Positions 6,633-15,323 of a DNA stretch of 45,665 nucleotides are shown piece after piece. The notes beneath the pieces were generated by a model. It made no database searches. It saw only the letters and a program-made list of their open reading frames with translations, and had not been told where the DNA came from. Made by a program: the position numbers and the translations under genes. Where the stretch lies: NCBI GenBank assembly GCA_018822845.1, contig JAHJJD010000108.1:1-45665 (forward strand), read 5' to 3'. The DNA is from Gammaproteobacteria bacterium. Lineage in GTDB: Bacteria > Pseudomonadota > Gammaproteobacteria > Thiotrichales > Thiotrichaceae. Position 1 is the first letter of the stretch, and each line of letters opens with the position of its first letter.

Positions 6633-8528
6633 ATGAACAACACAACCTGGAACCTCGACGCCGCCCGCCGCCTGTACAGCATTCAGCACTGGGGCGATGG
6701 CTATTTCGACATCAACAAGGCGGGCAATGTCGCCATGCAATTGCCGGGCGGCAAGCAGCAAATCGACCTGCACCAGCTCGCCATGCGCGTACATAACGAG
6801 GATGGCATGCGCTTCCCGCTGCTGGTGCGCTTCGTCAATGTGTTGCACGACCGGGTGCAGCGCCTGCAAGCCGCTTTCAACCACGCAATTGCCGATTGCG
6901 GGCAAGAGAGCCGTTACACCGCCATTTACCCGATCAAGGTCAACCAGCAACGCAGCGTGGTGCAGGAAATCCTCAAGGGTGGCGGCGAACAGGTCGGGCT
7001 GGAAGCAGGCAGCAAACCGGAACTGATGGCCGTGTTGGGCAGCGCACCCGCTGGCAGTACCATCATCTGCAACGGTTACAAGGATCGCGAATACCTGCGC
7101 CTCGCCCTGATCGGGCGGCAAATGGGCCACCGCATTTTCATCGTAATAGAAAAGCCTTCCGAACTGCCGGAAACGCTGGAAGAGGCGGCCAAACTCGGCA
7201 TCGAACCACTGCTCGGCATCCGCGTGCGCCTGTATTCGCTCGGCAAGGGCAAATGGCAGAATACCGGCGGGGAAAAGTCCAAATTTGGCCTGTCTGCCGC
7301 GCAATCCCTGCACATGATTGAGCAACTGCAAGCAGCGGGCAAACTCGACTGCCTGCAACTGTTGCATTTCCACATGGGTTCGCAGATCGCCAATATCCAG
7401 GACATCCAGCGCGGGATGCGTGAAGCCAGCCGCTATTTCGCCGAACTGCACCGCTTGGGCGCAAACATCCGCGTGGTCGATGTGGGCGGCGGTCTCGGGG
7501 TGGATTACGACGGTTCGCGTTCGCGCAATGACTGTTCCATCAACTACAGCTTGCAGGAATACGCCAACACCATCGTGCGCAGCGTGCAGGATGTGTGCGA
7601 GGAATACGAATTGCCGTTCCCCGATTTCATCAGCGAATCCGGGCGCGGCCTGACGGCCCATCACGCCATGCTGATCACCAACGTCATCGACACCGACCCG
7701 CAGCAACCGGAGGAAGAGCCGTTATTGCTGGAGCCGGAGTATGAGGAACCCGCGATCCTGCACAACCTGTCCCGTTTGTTTGCAAACCGCCGTAACCTGC
7801 CTGCGTCGGAAATCTACCACGATGCCGCCTACTGGCTGGGCGAGGCGCACGGCATGTACGCACACGGCTCCATCGACCTTGACCAGCGCGCCAGGGCGGA
7901 GGAATTCCACCGCGCTATTTGCCAGAAACTGCTGCGCCAGCCTGAGTTGTTCAATGAGCTTGAGCCTGAAATCCAGACAGGCTTGCAGGAAAAGCTGGCC
8001 GACAAGTATTTCTGCAATTTCTCGCTGTTCCAGTCGATGCCGGATGTGTGGGCGATCGAACAGATTTTCCCCATCATGCCGTTGCACCGGCTGGGCGAAC
8101 AGCCTGACCGGCGCGTCACCATGCAGGATCTGACCTGCGATTCCGATGGTACGGTCTCGACTTATGTGGAAAACGGACGGCTGGAAAGCACCCTGCCGCT
8201 GCATTCCCTGCAACAAGGCACGCCCTATCTGCTGGGTATTTTCATGATCGGCGCGTATCAGGAAATCCTCGGCGACCTGCACAACCTGTTCGGCGACACC
8301 GATTCCATCAACGTGGAATTGCAGGCCGATGGCAGTTATGTACTGTCCGAACCGGAACGTGGCGACACCATCGACGAATTGTTACGCTATATCCACTTCG
8401 AGCCGAAAGACCTGCTGGCGCAGTGCCGCCGTAAGCTGGCTGCCGCCGTGGAAGACAGTGAACGGCAAAAAATGCTGCTGCGTGAAATAGAAGCCGGTTT
8501 AATCGGTTATACTTACCTGGAAGATTAA
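6633..8528 (+). CDS. speA: Biosynthetic arginine decarboxylase
   Basis: The 631-residue product decarboxylates arginine to agmatine with pyridoxal phosphate, the first step of the agmatine route to putrescine. Family features are the N-terminal WGDGYFDIN, the PLP-lysine strand AIYPIKVNQ, HFHMGSQI, VDVGGGLGVDYDGS and SESGRGL. Length and motifs match SpeA (about 630-660 residues), not the shorter ornithine or diaminopimelate decarboxylases. ATG 6633 is chosen because MNNTTWNLDAARRLY matches the family N-terminus and an AGGA lies just upstream; the frame is open further upstream but that part has no family resemblance. It is followed after 25 bases by a membrane protein gene. Confidence 0.95.
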   Translation: MNNTTWNLDAARRLYSIQHWGDGYFDINKAGNVAMQLPGGKQQIDLHQLAMRVHNEDGMRFPLLVRFVNVLHDRVQRLQAAFNHAIADCGQESRYTAIYPIKVNQQRSVVQEILKGGGEQVGLEAGSKPELMAVLGSAPAGSTIICNGYKDREYLRLALIGRQMGHRIFIVIEKPSELPETLEEAAKLGIEPLLGIRVRLYSLGKGKWQNTGGEKSKFGLSAAQSLHMIEQLQAAGKLDCLQLLHFHMGSQIANIQDIQRGMREASRYFAELHRLGANIRVVDVGGGLGVDYDGSRSRNDCSINYSLQEYANTIVRSVQDVCEEYELPFPDFISESGRGLTAHHAMLITNVIDTDPQQPEEEPLLLEPEYEEPAILHNLSRLFANRRNLPASEIYHDAAYWLGEAHGMYAHGSIDLDQRARAEEFHRAICQKLLRQPELFNELEPEIQTGLQEKLADKYFCNFSLFQSMPDVWAIEQIFPIMPLHRLGEQPDRRVTMQDLTCDSDGTVSTYVENGRLESTLPLHSLQQGTPYLLGIFMIGAYQEILGDLHNLFGDTDSINVELQADGSYVLSEPERGDTIDELLRYIHFEPKDLLAQCRRKLAAAVEDSERQKMLLREIEAGLIGYTYLED

Positions 8529-8553
8529 TTGACAGGATATTGATGGAATCAAC

Positions 8554-9393
8554 ATGGAATACGTACTGCTTGGCGCTTTGTTTTTGGGCATTCTGCTGTT
8601 TGTGATTGGCTGGCTAGTGGTGGTGGTAAGCGGCTTTCAGCGCCACCCGGTTACCGGCCTGTTCGCCCTGATTCCCGGCCTTAACCTCATTACCCTGCCT
8701 TCCTTGTGGCACCGCGTTTCCGGCTGGGTCATTACCGGCTTTGTCGGGCTACTGCTGGCAACAGGTGCATGGTTCAGCGGTGCCGACTCGTACCTGTACA
8801 CGCAGGCGAAGTCCCTGGGCATGCACGTTACCTCGCCCGCAGCGGAGCCTGACGCCGGGGCAACACCCGAAGCAAGCCAGCAGCGTGCAACCCACACCAT
8901 CGACATTCCGCTGGAAGCCCGCGCCAAACCAGCAGCAGCTACCGCACCAGCTCCTTCCGCTGCGCCTGCCCCGGCTGCTGCTACGCCAGCACCGGTAGTG
9001 ACTGAACCACTGGCTTTGCCACCTGCCAACGCCAAACCAGCAGAGCAAAGCGTACCGGTACAGCAGGCCGCCACGCCCACCGAAGCGCCACTGGCAGCGC
9101 CTACACCAACCACGCCTGCGACCCCGCTTGCACCCGACCAGGATCTGCCTGCCAGCGCCTTGTATCACATCGTCTTCAAAAGCATTGCGGTCAACGAGCT
9201 TGCCAGTGCCAGCGGCCAGTATGTGCGCATCGTCCAGAAAGATGGCCAGCGCCGCGAAGGCAAGGTGCAAACCTCGTCAGCTAACGAAATACTGCTGGAA
9301 GAGCGCATGGATGGCGGTTCCGTAACCCGTACCATCAAGCTGGAGGACATCCGCGAGGCTTCCGCCATGTCCCGCGAGAAGGGGGGGGAATAA
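8554..9393 (+). CDS. Membrane protein with Ala/Pro-rich linker and C-terminal beta domain
   Basis: The 279-residue protein has hydrophobic segments at about residues 4-27, 33-50 and 57-74, then an Ala/Pro/Thr-rich low-complexity linker (about 95-200), then a compact C-terminal domain (LYHIVFKSI, YVRIVQKDGQRREGKV, EILLEERMDGGSVTRTIKLEDI) whose short strands suggest a small SH3-like or LSm-like barrel. I do not recognise a named family. The stop codon is preceded by a run of eight G. It lies between speA and ycgL, with ycgL four bases downstream. Confidence 0.75.
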   Translation: MEYVLLGALFLGILLFVIGWLVVVVSGFQRHPVTGLFALIPGLNLITLPSLWHRVSGWVITGFVGLLLATGAWFSGADSYLYTQAKSLGMHVTSPAAEPDAGATPEASQQRATHTIDIPLEARAKPAAATAPAPSAAPAPAAATPAPVVTEPLALPPANAKPAEQSVPVQQAATPTEAPLAAPTPTTPATPLAPDQDLPASALYHIVFKSIAVNELASASGQYVRIVQKDGQRREGKVQTSSANEILLEERMDGGSVTRTIKLEDIREASAMSREKGGE

Positions 9394-9397
9394 GGCC

Positions 9398-9649
9398 ATG
9401 CAATGCTACGTTTACCGCAGCCGTCGCAAACAGGGTTCATTTCTGTTCGTTCCAGACAGGGATGACTTCAGCCGTATCCCCGAAGTCCTGATGAAGATTT
9501 TCGGCGAACCGGAATTCTCGTTCGATTTCGACCTGACACCCGACCGCCAGTTGGTGATGAAGGCGGAAGCCAGCGAGGTGTTACGGGTCATGCGGGAAAA
9601 CGGCTTTTTCCTGCAACTGCCACCAAGCGAAGAACAGTCTGCTGACTAG
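9398..9649 (+). CDS. YcgL domain-containing protein
   Basis: This 83-residue protein matches YcgL (DUF709): CYVYRSRRKQGSFLFVPDRDDFSRIPEVLMKIFGEPEF and, near the end, MRENGFFLQLPP. The E. coli homologue is a small soluble protein of uncertain role found across gammaproteobacteria. It starts four bases after the preceding gene and is probably co-transcribed with it. Confidence 0.9.
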   Translation: MQCYVYRSRRKQGSFLFVPDRDDFSRIPEVLMKIFGEPEFSFDFDLTPDRQLVMKAEASEVLRVMRENGFFLQLPPSEEQSAD

Positions 9650-9709
9650 CATCAATGCCCCTTCCGCAAAACGTGGCATAATGAAGCCAAGAGTGCTGGA
9701 GGTGCTTTT

Positions 9710-11131
9710 ATGGGTCAGGAAATCGCAAGTGATCATTTCAGCCCCGAAGACAGGCAAGAATACGCCGCGCGCTTGCAAGCCGAAACCCGGCTGTTGCGGC
9801 AAATGCTGGAAGCGGGGGAATTCTCCGGCCAGCCTGCGGTTGGCGGCTTCGAGCTGGAAGGCTGGCTGACCGATAACCGCTTTCGCCCCGTGCCCCTGAA
9901 CGGCACTTTCCTGCAAGCCCTCAACAATCCACTGGCGACGACCGAGCTTGCCAGATTCAACATCGAGCTGAATACCCCGCCACGCGCGCTGACCGGCTGC
10001 GCGTTGCGTGATTTCGAGCATGCCTTGCACGCATTGCTGGAGCAGGCAAGCAGCGCCGCAGAATCGGTGGAAGCAAAGCTGTTGCTGATCGGTATCCTGC
10101 CCAGTTGTGAGCAGGGCGACTTTTGCATGGAAACCATGACGACTTCCAACCGCTATCATGCGCTGAATGCCGAAATCCTCAAGGCGCGGCACGGGCGCTC
10201 ATTGCGCATGGAAATCGACGGGCGCGAATCGCTGCATATCCACCACGACAGCGTGATGCTGGAGGCAGCCACTACCTCGTTCCAGGTGCACATGCAGGTT
10301 CCGGCGACGGCAGCACACCATTTCTACAATGCCGCGATCGTGGCTTCCGGGCCAATCATGGCAGTTGCGGGCAATTCACCGTTCCTGTTCGGGCGCTCGC
10401 TGTGGCAGGAAACCCGTATCCCGGTATTTGAACAGGCGGTGGATACCGGGCGCGAATTCCCGGCGCGGGTCAGTTTCGGCTCCGGTTTCGCCGATGCCAG
10501 CATTGCGGAATGCTTCGAGGAAAATCTCGACATTTATCCGGTGCTATTGCCGATGTTGCTGGACAAGCCTGCTGACCGCTTCGCCCACCTGCGCCTGCAT
10601 AATGGCGCGACCTGGCGCTGGAACCGGCCACTGGTTGGTTTCGACCCCGATGGAAGGCCGCATATCCGGGTGGAACACCGCATCCTGCCCGCTGGCCCCA
10701 GCGTGCCTGACATGCTGGCCAATGCCGCACTGTTTTACGGCCTGACCCAATATCTGGGTACCCAACTGGAAAGCGGCGAACCTATTCCCATGGCTTTCGC
10801 CACGGCGCGGGAAAATTTCTACAATGCTGCACGGGTGGGGCTGGATACCCAGCTGCGCTGGCATCGGGAGGAATGGCCGGTACAGAAACTGATGCTGGAT
10901 GAATTGCTCCCGCAAGCCGCAGAGGGGCTGGAGCAACTGGGCATTGATGAAGCCGACATCCGCCATTACCTGAGCATCATCGCTGCCCGCATCGAAACCG
11001 GGCAAACCGGTGCAGTCTGGCAGCAACATCACATGCAACGCACACAGGGCGACATTTATCGCCTGTTGCTGGATTACGCCCGTTTGCAGCATACTCATAC
11101 ACCTGTCCATACCTGGACACTGGATTGCTGA
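9710..11131 (+). CDS. Glutamate-cysteine ligase family protein (GCS2-like)
   Basis: The 473-residue protein resembles the GCS2/YbdK branch of carboxylate-amine ligases. Visible elements are FELEGWLTD (the glutamate-binding GxExE-like start), FNIELNTPP, the TTSNRYHALNAEIL block, SFQVHMQVP, NSPFLFGRSLWQETR, RVEHRILPAGPSVPDM and TARENFYNAAR. Members ligate glutamate to an amine, often cysteine, using ATP; the actual acceptor here is unknown. ATG 9710 has GGAGG ten bases upstream. It leads a three-gene run with the M14-type gene and a gamma carbonic anhydrase. Confidence 0.8.
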   Translation: MGQEIASDHFSPEDRQEYAARLQAETRLLRQMLEAGEFSGQPAVGGFELEGWLTDNRFRPVPLNGTFLQALNNPLATTELARFNIELNTPPRALTGCALRDFEHALHALLEQASSAAESVEAKLLLIGILPSCEQGDFCMETMTTSNRYHALNAEILKARHGRSLRMEIDGRESLHIHHDSVMLEAATTSFQVHMQVPATAAHHFYNAAIVASGPIMAVAGNSPFLFGRSLWQETRIPVFEQAVDTGREFPARVSFGSGFADASIAECFEENLDIYPVLLPMLLDKPADRFAHLRLHNGATWRWNRPLVGFDPDGRPHIRVEHRILPAGPSVPDMLANAALFYGLTQYLGTQLESGEPIPMAFATARENFYNAARVGLDTQLRWHREEWPVQKLMLDELLPQAAEGLEQLGIDEADIRHYLSIIAARIETGQTGAVWQQHHMQRTQGDIYRLLLDYARLQHTHTPVHTWTLDC

Positions 11132-11145
11132 GAACACCAAACATC

Positions 11146-12168
11146 ATGTTGAAACTGACTGAACTGAATGAATTACCGCAAGGCTTTTTCGCACTGAAAA
11201 GCCCGCGCGAACTGCACACCCTGATGCCGAACCCGACCCTGTTGCATCTGCAAGGGCGGCACGGGCCCTGCCTGTTCGTTTCCGTGCTGCTGCATGGCAA
11301 CGAGGACACCGGTTTTTTCGCCATCCAGCAACTGCTGCGCAAGTATCAGCAACAACCGCTGCCACGTTCACTGTCAGTTTTCTTCGGCAACATCGAAGCT
11401 GCCAGCTTTGGTAAACGGCGTCTGCAAGACCAGCCGGATTACAACCGGGTGTGGCCGGGCGGCGACATGGAAGATTGCGAGGAATCCCGCCTGATGCAGG
11501 AAGTAACTGACATCATGGCGGACAAAGGCATGTTCGCCAGCATTGATGTACACAACAATACCGGCAAGAACCCTCATTACGGCTGCATTAACGTGCTGGA
11601 CAACCGCTCGCTGCAACTGGCACGGCTGTTTTCCAACATCGCTGTTTTCTTTGAAACACCACGCGGGGTGCAGTCGATGGCCATGGCCGCCTACTGCCCG
11701 GCTGTCACCATCGAATGCGGCAAACCCGGCGTATCGCGTGGCATAGAGCACGTGCTGGAATTCCTCGATGCAGCGCTGCATTTGCAGGAACTGCCTGACC
11801 ACCCGCTACCACCGCATGACGTAAACATCTACCAGACTGTAGCGCGCGTGACCCTGCCGGAGGAGCACAGTTTCAGTTTCAATAATCCACAAGCCGATAT
11901 CCAGTTGCTACCGGCGCTGGACCGTTACAATTTTTCGGAACTGCCTGCCGGAACGGTATTCGCCAACACCGCACACCCACATGCGCGCCTGCAAGCCTGG
12001 GATGATGAAAACGTGGATGTCGGCGACCATTTCTTTACCCGTGAAAACGGTAGCATTGAACTCAAGCTGCCGCTAATGCCAGCCATGCTTACCCTGGATG
12101 AAACCATCATCCGCCAGGATTGTCTGTGCTACCTGATGAAACGCCTGCCTCTGGAACACCATTCATGA
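11146..12168 (+). CDS. M14-family zinc carboxypeptidase / succinylglutamate desuccinylase-like protein
   Basis: The 340-residue protein has the aspartoacylase/succinylglutamate desuccinylase version of the M14 fold. Zinc ligands are in LLHGNEDTG (H and E), a third ligand lies in SIDVHNNTGKNPHYGC, and the catalytic glutamate is in AVTIECGKPG. A C-terminal beta domain follows, with DDENVDVGDHFF. Substrate cannot be told from sequence: amide hydrolysis of an acylated amino acid or a peptide trimming step are both possible. ATG 11146 is preferred over the overlapping TTG at 11125. Its stop overlaps the next start by four bases. Confidence 0.82.
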   Translation: MLKLTELNELPQGFFALKSPRELHTLMPNPTLLHLQGRHGPCLFVSVLLHGNEDTGFFAIQQLLRKYQQQPLPRSLSVFFGNIEAASFGKRRLQDQPDYNRVWPGGDMEDCEESRLMQEVTDIMADKGMFASIDVHNNTGKNPHYGCINVLDNRSLQLARLFSNIAVFFETPRGVQSMAMAAYCPAVTIECGKPGVSRGIEHVLEFLDAALHLQELPDHPLPPHDVNIYQTVARVTLPEEHSFSFNNPQADIQLLPALDRYNFSELPAGTVFANTAHPHARLQAWDDENVDVGDHFFTRENGSIELKLPLMPAMLTLDETIIRQDCLCYLMKRLPLEHHS

Positions 12169-12701
12169 CTGTCAGAACTTTTGAAGCCCATACGCCCGAT
12201 ATTCACCCTGCCGCTTATGTTGCCCCCTCGGCCTATGTCAGCGGGCAAACCACCCTGGGGGAAGGGACATCCGTCTGGCCAATGGCGGTGGTGCGCGGCG
12301 ACATCAACCATATCCGCATCGGACGCTTGACCAATGTACAGGATGGGGCTGTGTTACATGTCACGCATGGTGGTGAATACACCCGCCCGGACGGTTTGCC
12401 GCTGATCATTGGTGATGAGGTTACGATCGGCCACCGGGCAGTACTGCACGCCTGCACCATCGGCAGCCGCTGTCTGGTTGGCATGGGCGCAATCGTGCTG
12501 GACGGGGCAGTGGTGGAAGATGATGTGATGATTGGGGCAGGAAGCCTGGTTCCCCCCGGCAAACGGCTGGAAAGCGGTTATCTGTATGTAGGCAGCCCGG
12601 TCAAGCAAGCACGCGCACTGACCGACAAGGAAAAGGCTTACTTCGGTTATTCCGCCAACTATTACGCAAAGCTGGCGGAACGTACCCAGAGAAGCGATTA
12701 A
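12165..12701 (+). CDS. Gamma-class carbonic anhydrase family protein (YrdA-like)
   Basis: The 178-residue left-handed beta-helix protein has hexapeptide repeats such as SVWPMAVVRGDINHIRIGRLTNVQDGAVLHV, VTIGHRAVLHACTIGSRCLVGMGA and VVEDDVMIGAGSLVPPGKRL. The metal-ligand histidines are visible in LHVTH and IGHRAVLHAC. Proteins of this type form trimers; many, such as E. coli YrdA, show little or no carbonic anhydrase activity. The start codon overlaps the stop of the M14-type gene (ATGA), so the two are coupled. Its stop codon overlaps the stop of the convergent gene at 12698-12701. Confidence 0.9.
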   Translation: MTVRTFEAHTPDIHPAAYVAPSAYVSGQTTLGEGTSVWPMAVVRGDINHIRIGRLTNVQDGAVLHVTHGGEYTRPDGLPLIIGDEVTIGHRAVLHACTIGSRCLVGMGAIVLDGAVVEDDVMIGAGSLVPPGKRLESGYLYVGSPVKQARALTDKEKAYFGYSANYYAKLAERTQRSD

Positions 12702-13798
12702 TCCATAGCCAATACGACGCTGTTGTTGCTTCCCTGCATAACGGTGAATTCACGACGGCGTTCCTTGCCATCCAGTCGGGCAATGGCTTCATATTGGCCG
12801 GGTGGCACAACCAGACTCGCAGCATGGCGACGCGGGGAAGCCACTTCACGGCGTCCCCCATCCAGCCGGAACAGTTTCCAGCTCATGGGGCGCATGGCAG
12901 GCGAATTGCCCAGTGTGGCCACCAGATTGACCCGGCCTGTCGGCACAGTCAAGTTGGCAAGGGCTGTCTGGCCAAGCCCTACATGCACGCGGGAACGCCT
13001 GCTGGCGTCATTGATGGTGGCTATCACATCATATTCACCAGCAGGCACAACCCCACTGATCTGATAACTGTCAGCACGCCCCATGATCTTGCGTACAGGT
13101 GTCGCACCCTGCATCTGGACAACTTCCCAGTTGGCCGGAGTCTCGCTGCTGGCTTTCAGCCTGCCTATATTGGTTGCAAATCGCGGTACGGCCAGTTTGC
13201 CATGCTGAACATCTACGCTGGCACGTTCTTCGTAGGCATCAATCCGCAAGCGGATTGCATAAGGGCCATCGGGCAATGACAACCCCAGCTTGCGCCCGTA
13301 CAGCTCACGCTCAACACCATCCCTGAGGGAACGTATCTGCCAGATGATTTCACTATCCACAACCAACAGGTCGGCTGGGATGTTCGCGATCAAGGCAAGA
13401 TTTTGTCCAGCGCTAGCATCGCCAGCCATGTGTTTGCGATTACTGAATGTCGAAGCTGGCCCCTGTTCAAAGCGGCGGAACATACCCCCTGGAGCCACCA
13501 CCCGTTGATAGGTCATGCTGCCGGGGTGTGTTGTTAACGGCTGTGTTACCTGATTCTGGCTGAGATCATCCCTTACCGGGACGGTCTCGATCCAGCGGAA
13601 TCCGGGGCGCTCATCCGGGGCGCACGGCAACACGTTTGGAAGCCATCCGCAGGCTTTTGCCCACAGGTTTTCCCCAAACTTGCCCACATTGTCTTGATCG
13701 TAGTAATTTGAAGCTGCCGCGCCAGTGGCGCTGGATAAACTCAAGACCAGCATCAGTAGATAGCTGGGTAATTTCACCAGGATTATTTTACTATTCAT
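12698..13798 (-). CDS. Secreted protein with repeated beta-sandwich-like units
   Basis: The 366-residue protein has a signal peptide (about residues 1-28, ending SATGAAAS). The second half carries at least three copies of a pattern G-x-Y-x-hydrophobic...R-R...hydrophobic-x-G: GPYAIRLRIDAYEERASVDV, GEYDVIATINDASRRSRVHV and GQYEAIARLDGKERRREFTV. These look like carboxypeptidase-regulatory or Ig-like strands, such as those found with von Willebrand type A domain proteins. I recognise no catalytic site. It is likely periplasmic. It ends in a stop-codon overlap with the carbonic anhydrase gene. Confidence 0.72.
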   Translation of the reverse strand: MNSKIILVKLPSYLLMLVLSLSSATGAAASNYYDQDNVGKFGENLWAKACGWLPNVLPCAPDERPGFRWIETVPVRDDLSQNQVTQPLTTHPGSMTYQRVVAPGGMFRRFEQGPASTFSNRKHMAGDASAGQNLALIANIPADLLVVDSEIIWQIRSLRDGVERELYGRKLGLSLPDGPYAIRLRIDAYEERASVDVQHGKLAVPRFATNIGRLKASSETPANWEVVQMQGATPVRKIMGRADSYQISGVVPAGEYDVIATINDASRRSRVHVGLGQTALANLTVPTGRVNLVATLGNSPAMRPMSWKLFRLDGGRREVASPRRHAASLVVPPGQYEAIARLDGKERRREFTVMQGSNNSVVLAMD

Positions 13799-14079
13799 TG
13801 GGGCTTTCCTTACTCAGCTCATTACGGAGGACTGCCATCCATTTCCCTCTCGGTATTTTCAGGGATATTTTTTTTTCCGCAGCTACGCGAAACAACCCAT
13901 TCTTGTTTTGCCCATTCATTTGAATTTATACCGGGTTCTGACACATTCCCAATGGAATGATATTATGGCGGTGATAACAAGACTGAACCGACGAGCAAAA
14001 GGTTTTTTACGCCTGACGGGCAGGGTTGGGGATCAATAGTGTAGGGAAGCAGGAAAGATTGACAGGATAAGCGGTAGGC

Positions 14080-14559
14080 TTATTCGCGCATGGTCTCGAA
14101 AGGAAAGACAGCCAGCAGGCGGACGGTATCGGTACTTATTTCAAGGTTTGCTTTCCATTGCATTTTTTCCATCGAACAAACCGGCAATACCAATTTTCCA
14201 GCCAATTTGTCGCTGCCTGTTGGCTGAAGATTGGCATACTGGAAACCCATGTACATATTGACGCCTTCTACTGTTACTCGGGCAGCCTGGATGTTGCTCA
14301 TGCCAGTGGTTTCAACCGTTACCAGCAAGTCTTTCATCAATGGAATGGTGTTGGGAGCAATGTTGAAACGGATGCTACGGCCACTGGCGTCACTGGCGAT
14401 GCAGGGTGCTTGCCGCAGGTCGCAAGGTTCCTGGAGCGTCAATTGTTGTTGGGGTAGCGCTTCGGTGTCTGCCGGGGGAGCAGAGGATTCCAGCAGAAAA
14501 TGTTTCCCGATCACGGCCAGCAGGAATGCGCCTGCTCCAATCAGCGCGTAACGTTTCAT
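14080..14559 (-). CDS. Membrane-anchored periplasmic protein of unknown function
   Basis: The 159-residue protein has an N-terminal hydrophobic anchor (RYALIGAGAFLLAVIGKHFLL) followed by a polar beta-rich domain with paired cysteines (EPCDLRQAPC and LVLPVC) and the stretch MYMGFQYANLQ. No named family is recognised; the pattern resembles small periplasmic proteins of other filamentous sulfur bacteria only in general style. Its ATG overlaps the stop of xth by four bases, making it the last gene of the prlC-xth run. Confidence 0.72.
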   Translation of the reverse strand: MKRYALIGAGAFLLAVIGKHFLLESSAPPADTEALPQQQLTLQEPCDLRQAPCIASDASGRSIRFNIAPNTIPLMKDLLVTVETTGMSNIQAARVTVEGVNMYMGFQYANLQPTGSDKLAGKLVLPVCSMEKMQWKANLEISTDTVRLLAVFPFETMRE

Positions 14560-15323
14560 ACCACGAACTCCGCAACGACAGGCGTATGGTCGGAAGGCTT
14601 TTCCCAGGTACGTGGCTCACGGTCAATCACGCAACTGGTGCAGGCATCCGCCAGCGGCTTGCTGGCAAGAATCAGGTCAATGCGCAGGCCGAGGTTGCGG
14701 CGAAAACCGGCAGCGCGGTAATCCCACCAACTGAAGGCCTTTTCCGGTTGCTTGAACTGGCGGAACACGTCGCTCAGGCCAATGGACTGGATGCCTTGCA
14801 GGGCAGTGCGTTCCGGTTCGGAACAGAGGATTTGCCCGGCCCATGCAAGCGGGTCATGTACATCCTGATCTTCCGGCGCAATATTGAAATCACCCAGCAC
14901 CACCAGTTGGGGATACTGGCTGGCTTGTTCCTGCAACCATGTAGTTACTTTCGCCAGCCAGTCGATTTTGTAAGCGTATTTTTCGGAACCGACTTCAGAG
15001 CCATTCACCACGTACAGGTTGACGACACGCACACCGTTGATGGTAGCGGCGAGGATGCGCCGCTGCGGATCATCCAGCCCCGGAATATCGGTCACAATGT
15101 CGCTAGCATCCTGCTTACTGAGAATGGCCACGCCATTGTATGTTTTTTGACCAGAAAAAATGGATTGATAACCTGCCGCCTCAATCTCTGCCAACGGAAA
15201 GTTTTCATCGACGGTCTTGGTTTCCTGTATCGCCAAGACATCCGGCTGCGCAGCTGCCAACCATTGCAGGACGTGCGGCAAGCGTACTTTCAGTGAATTG
15301 ACGTTCCAGGTGGCGATTTTCAT
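14556..15323 (-). CDS. xth: Exodeoxyribonuclease III (AP endonuclease)
   Basis: The 255-residue protein is a Mg-dependent DNase of the EEP superfamily that repairs abasic sites. Motifs seen are KIATWNVNSLKVRL, LAIQETK (catalytic E), LYVVNGSEVGSEKYAYKIDWL, VLGDFNIAPEDQDVHDP, GLRIDLILAS and SDHTPVVAEF (catalytic D and H). ATG 15323 overlaps the prlC stop by four bases, so it is translationally coupled to prlC. The frame is open further upstream, but only inside prlC. Confidence 0.95.
   Translation of the reverse strand: MKIATWNVNSLKVRLPHVLQWLAAAQPDVLAIQETKTVDENFPLAEIEAAGYQSIFSGQKTYNGVAILSKQDASDIVTDIPGLDDPQRRILAATINGVRVVNLYVVNGSEVGSEKYAYKIDWLAKVTTWLQEQASQYPQLVVLGDFNIAPEDQDVHDPLAWAGQILCSEPERTALQGIQSIGLSDVFRQFKQPEKAFSWWDYRAAGFRRNLGLRIDLILASKPLADACTSCVIDREPRTWEKPSDHTPVVAEFVV

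Noticed and set aside
6567-7706. 379-codon minus-strand open frame opposite speA
   Set aside because: Antisense shadow of the arginine decarboxylase with no recognisable domain.
9381-9388. Run of eight G near the end of a coding region (possible phase-variable tract)
   Set aside because: It lies two codons before the stop, so slippage would change only the last residues.
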